Shown here piece after piece: positions 5,335-5,470 of a stretch of DNA of 5,470 nucleotides. Below the pieces are notes generated by a model, which worked only from the letters and a program-made list of their open reading frames with translations, did no database searches and was not told where the DNA came from. The stretch lies in NCBI GenBank assembly GCA_041856085.1, contig JBHAFL010000069.1:1-5470 (forward strand). The letters are read 5' to 3'. This stretch comes from RUG754 sp041856085 (GTDB lineage: Bacteria > Bacillota > Clostridia > Peptostreptococcales > Anaerovoracaceae). Position 1 is the stretch's first letter. Each line of letters starts with the position of its first letter. A program made the position numbers and the translations under genes.

Positions 5335-5340
5335 AAGGAG
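5335..5340 (+). promoter_or_regulatory. Ribosome binding site of kamA
   Basis: AAGGAG, six bases before the ATG at 5347, supports that start codon. Confidence 0.85.
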
Positions 5341-5346
5341 AAAAAA

Positions 5347-5470
5347 ATGGCTATCAGAAATTGGAAAGACATTCCGCTTTTTAAGGATGTCACAGAAGAG
5401 CAGTGGAACGACTGGCATTGGCAGGTTGAGAACAGACTGTCGACCGTTGAAGAAATCGCGCAGGTTGTCA
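5347..5470 (+). CDS. kamA: Lysine 2,3-aminomutase, N-terminal fragment (continues beyond window)
   Basis: Radical-SAM, PLP-dependent enzyme that converts L-lysine to L-beta-lysine, the entry step of the pathway. Only 41 residues are visible: MAIRNWKDIPLF, then KDVTEEQWNDWHWQVENR (13-30) and TVEEIAQVV. The LFKDV..WNDW.WQV.NR..TVEE pattern is the characteristic N-terminus of clostridial KamA, upstream of the radical-SAM cysteines, which lie outside the window. Glutamate 2,3-aminomutases share part of this start, but kdd and kal next door point to the lysine enzyme. It follows kdd by 240 bases with no recognisable promoter of its own. Confidence 0.9.
   Translation, partial: MAIRNWKDIPLFKDVTEEQWNDWHWQVENRLSTVEEIAQVV

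Overview
The window looks like chromosomal DNA from an anaerobic, amino-acid-fermenting bacterium, most likely a Clostridia-type Firmicute. The reasons are strong AAGGAG/AGGAGG ribosome binding sites, a lysine-fermentation gene set, a sigma-54 activator controlling a catabolic operon, and moderate GC content. The lineage call is an inference; no marker gene is present.

Layout. Bases 1-776 (+) are the C-terminal half of pyruvate kinase, a housekeeping gene. It converges on kal (938-1330, -), 3-aminobutyryl-CoA ammonia-lyase, and the two share a strong bidirectional terminator (879-916). A divergent control region (1331-1512) separates kal from a 686-residue sigma-54 activator (1513-3573, +). 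A 462-base intergenic region (3574-4035) follows. Then come kdd (4036-5106, +), L-erythro-3,5-diaminohexanoate dehydrogenase, a 240-base intercistronic region with a large potential RNA structure, and the first 41 codons of kamA (5347 onward, +), lysine 2,3-aminomutase.

How it fits together. KamA makes beta-lysine from lysine. A 5,6-aminomutase (not in the window) makes 3,5-diaminohexanoate, Kdd deaminates it oxidatively, Kce (not in the window) cleaves the product with acetyl-CoA, and Kal removes ammonia to give crotonyl-CoA for butyrate formation. The activator between kal and kdd has an N-terminal half that aligns end to end with the neighbouring enzyme Kdd but lacks its glycine-rich nucleotide-binding loop. 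It is followed by an AAA+ sigma-54-interaction domain and a C-terminal helix-turn-helix. It looks like a duplicated pathway enzyme turned into a ligand sensor.

The DNA supports a circuit. Both kal and kdd have near-consensus -24/-12 sigma-54 promoters (1405-1421 on -, 3874-3890 on +). Upstream of each lies the same three-half-site operator, GAACCG/CGGTTC with start-to-start spacings of 10 and 21 bases, in the same orientation relative to its promoter (1451-1487 and 3658-3694). The activator would switch on both arms of the pathway, and its binding just downstream of its own probable promoter could limit its own expression. The enzyme-derived sensor, its paired operators and the structured leaders are the most interesting parts of the window.
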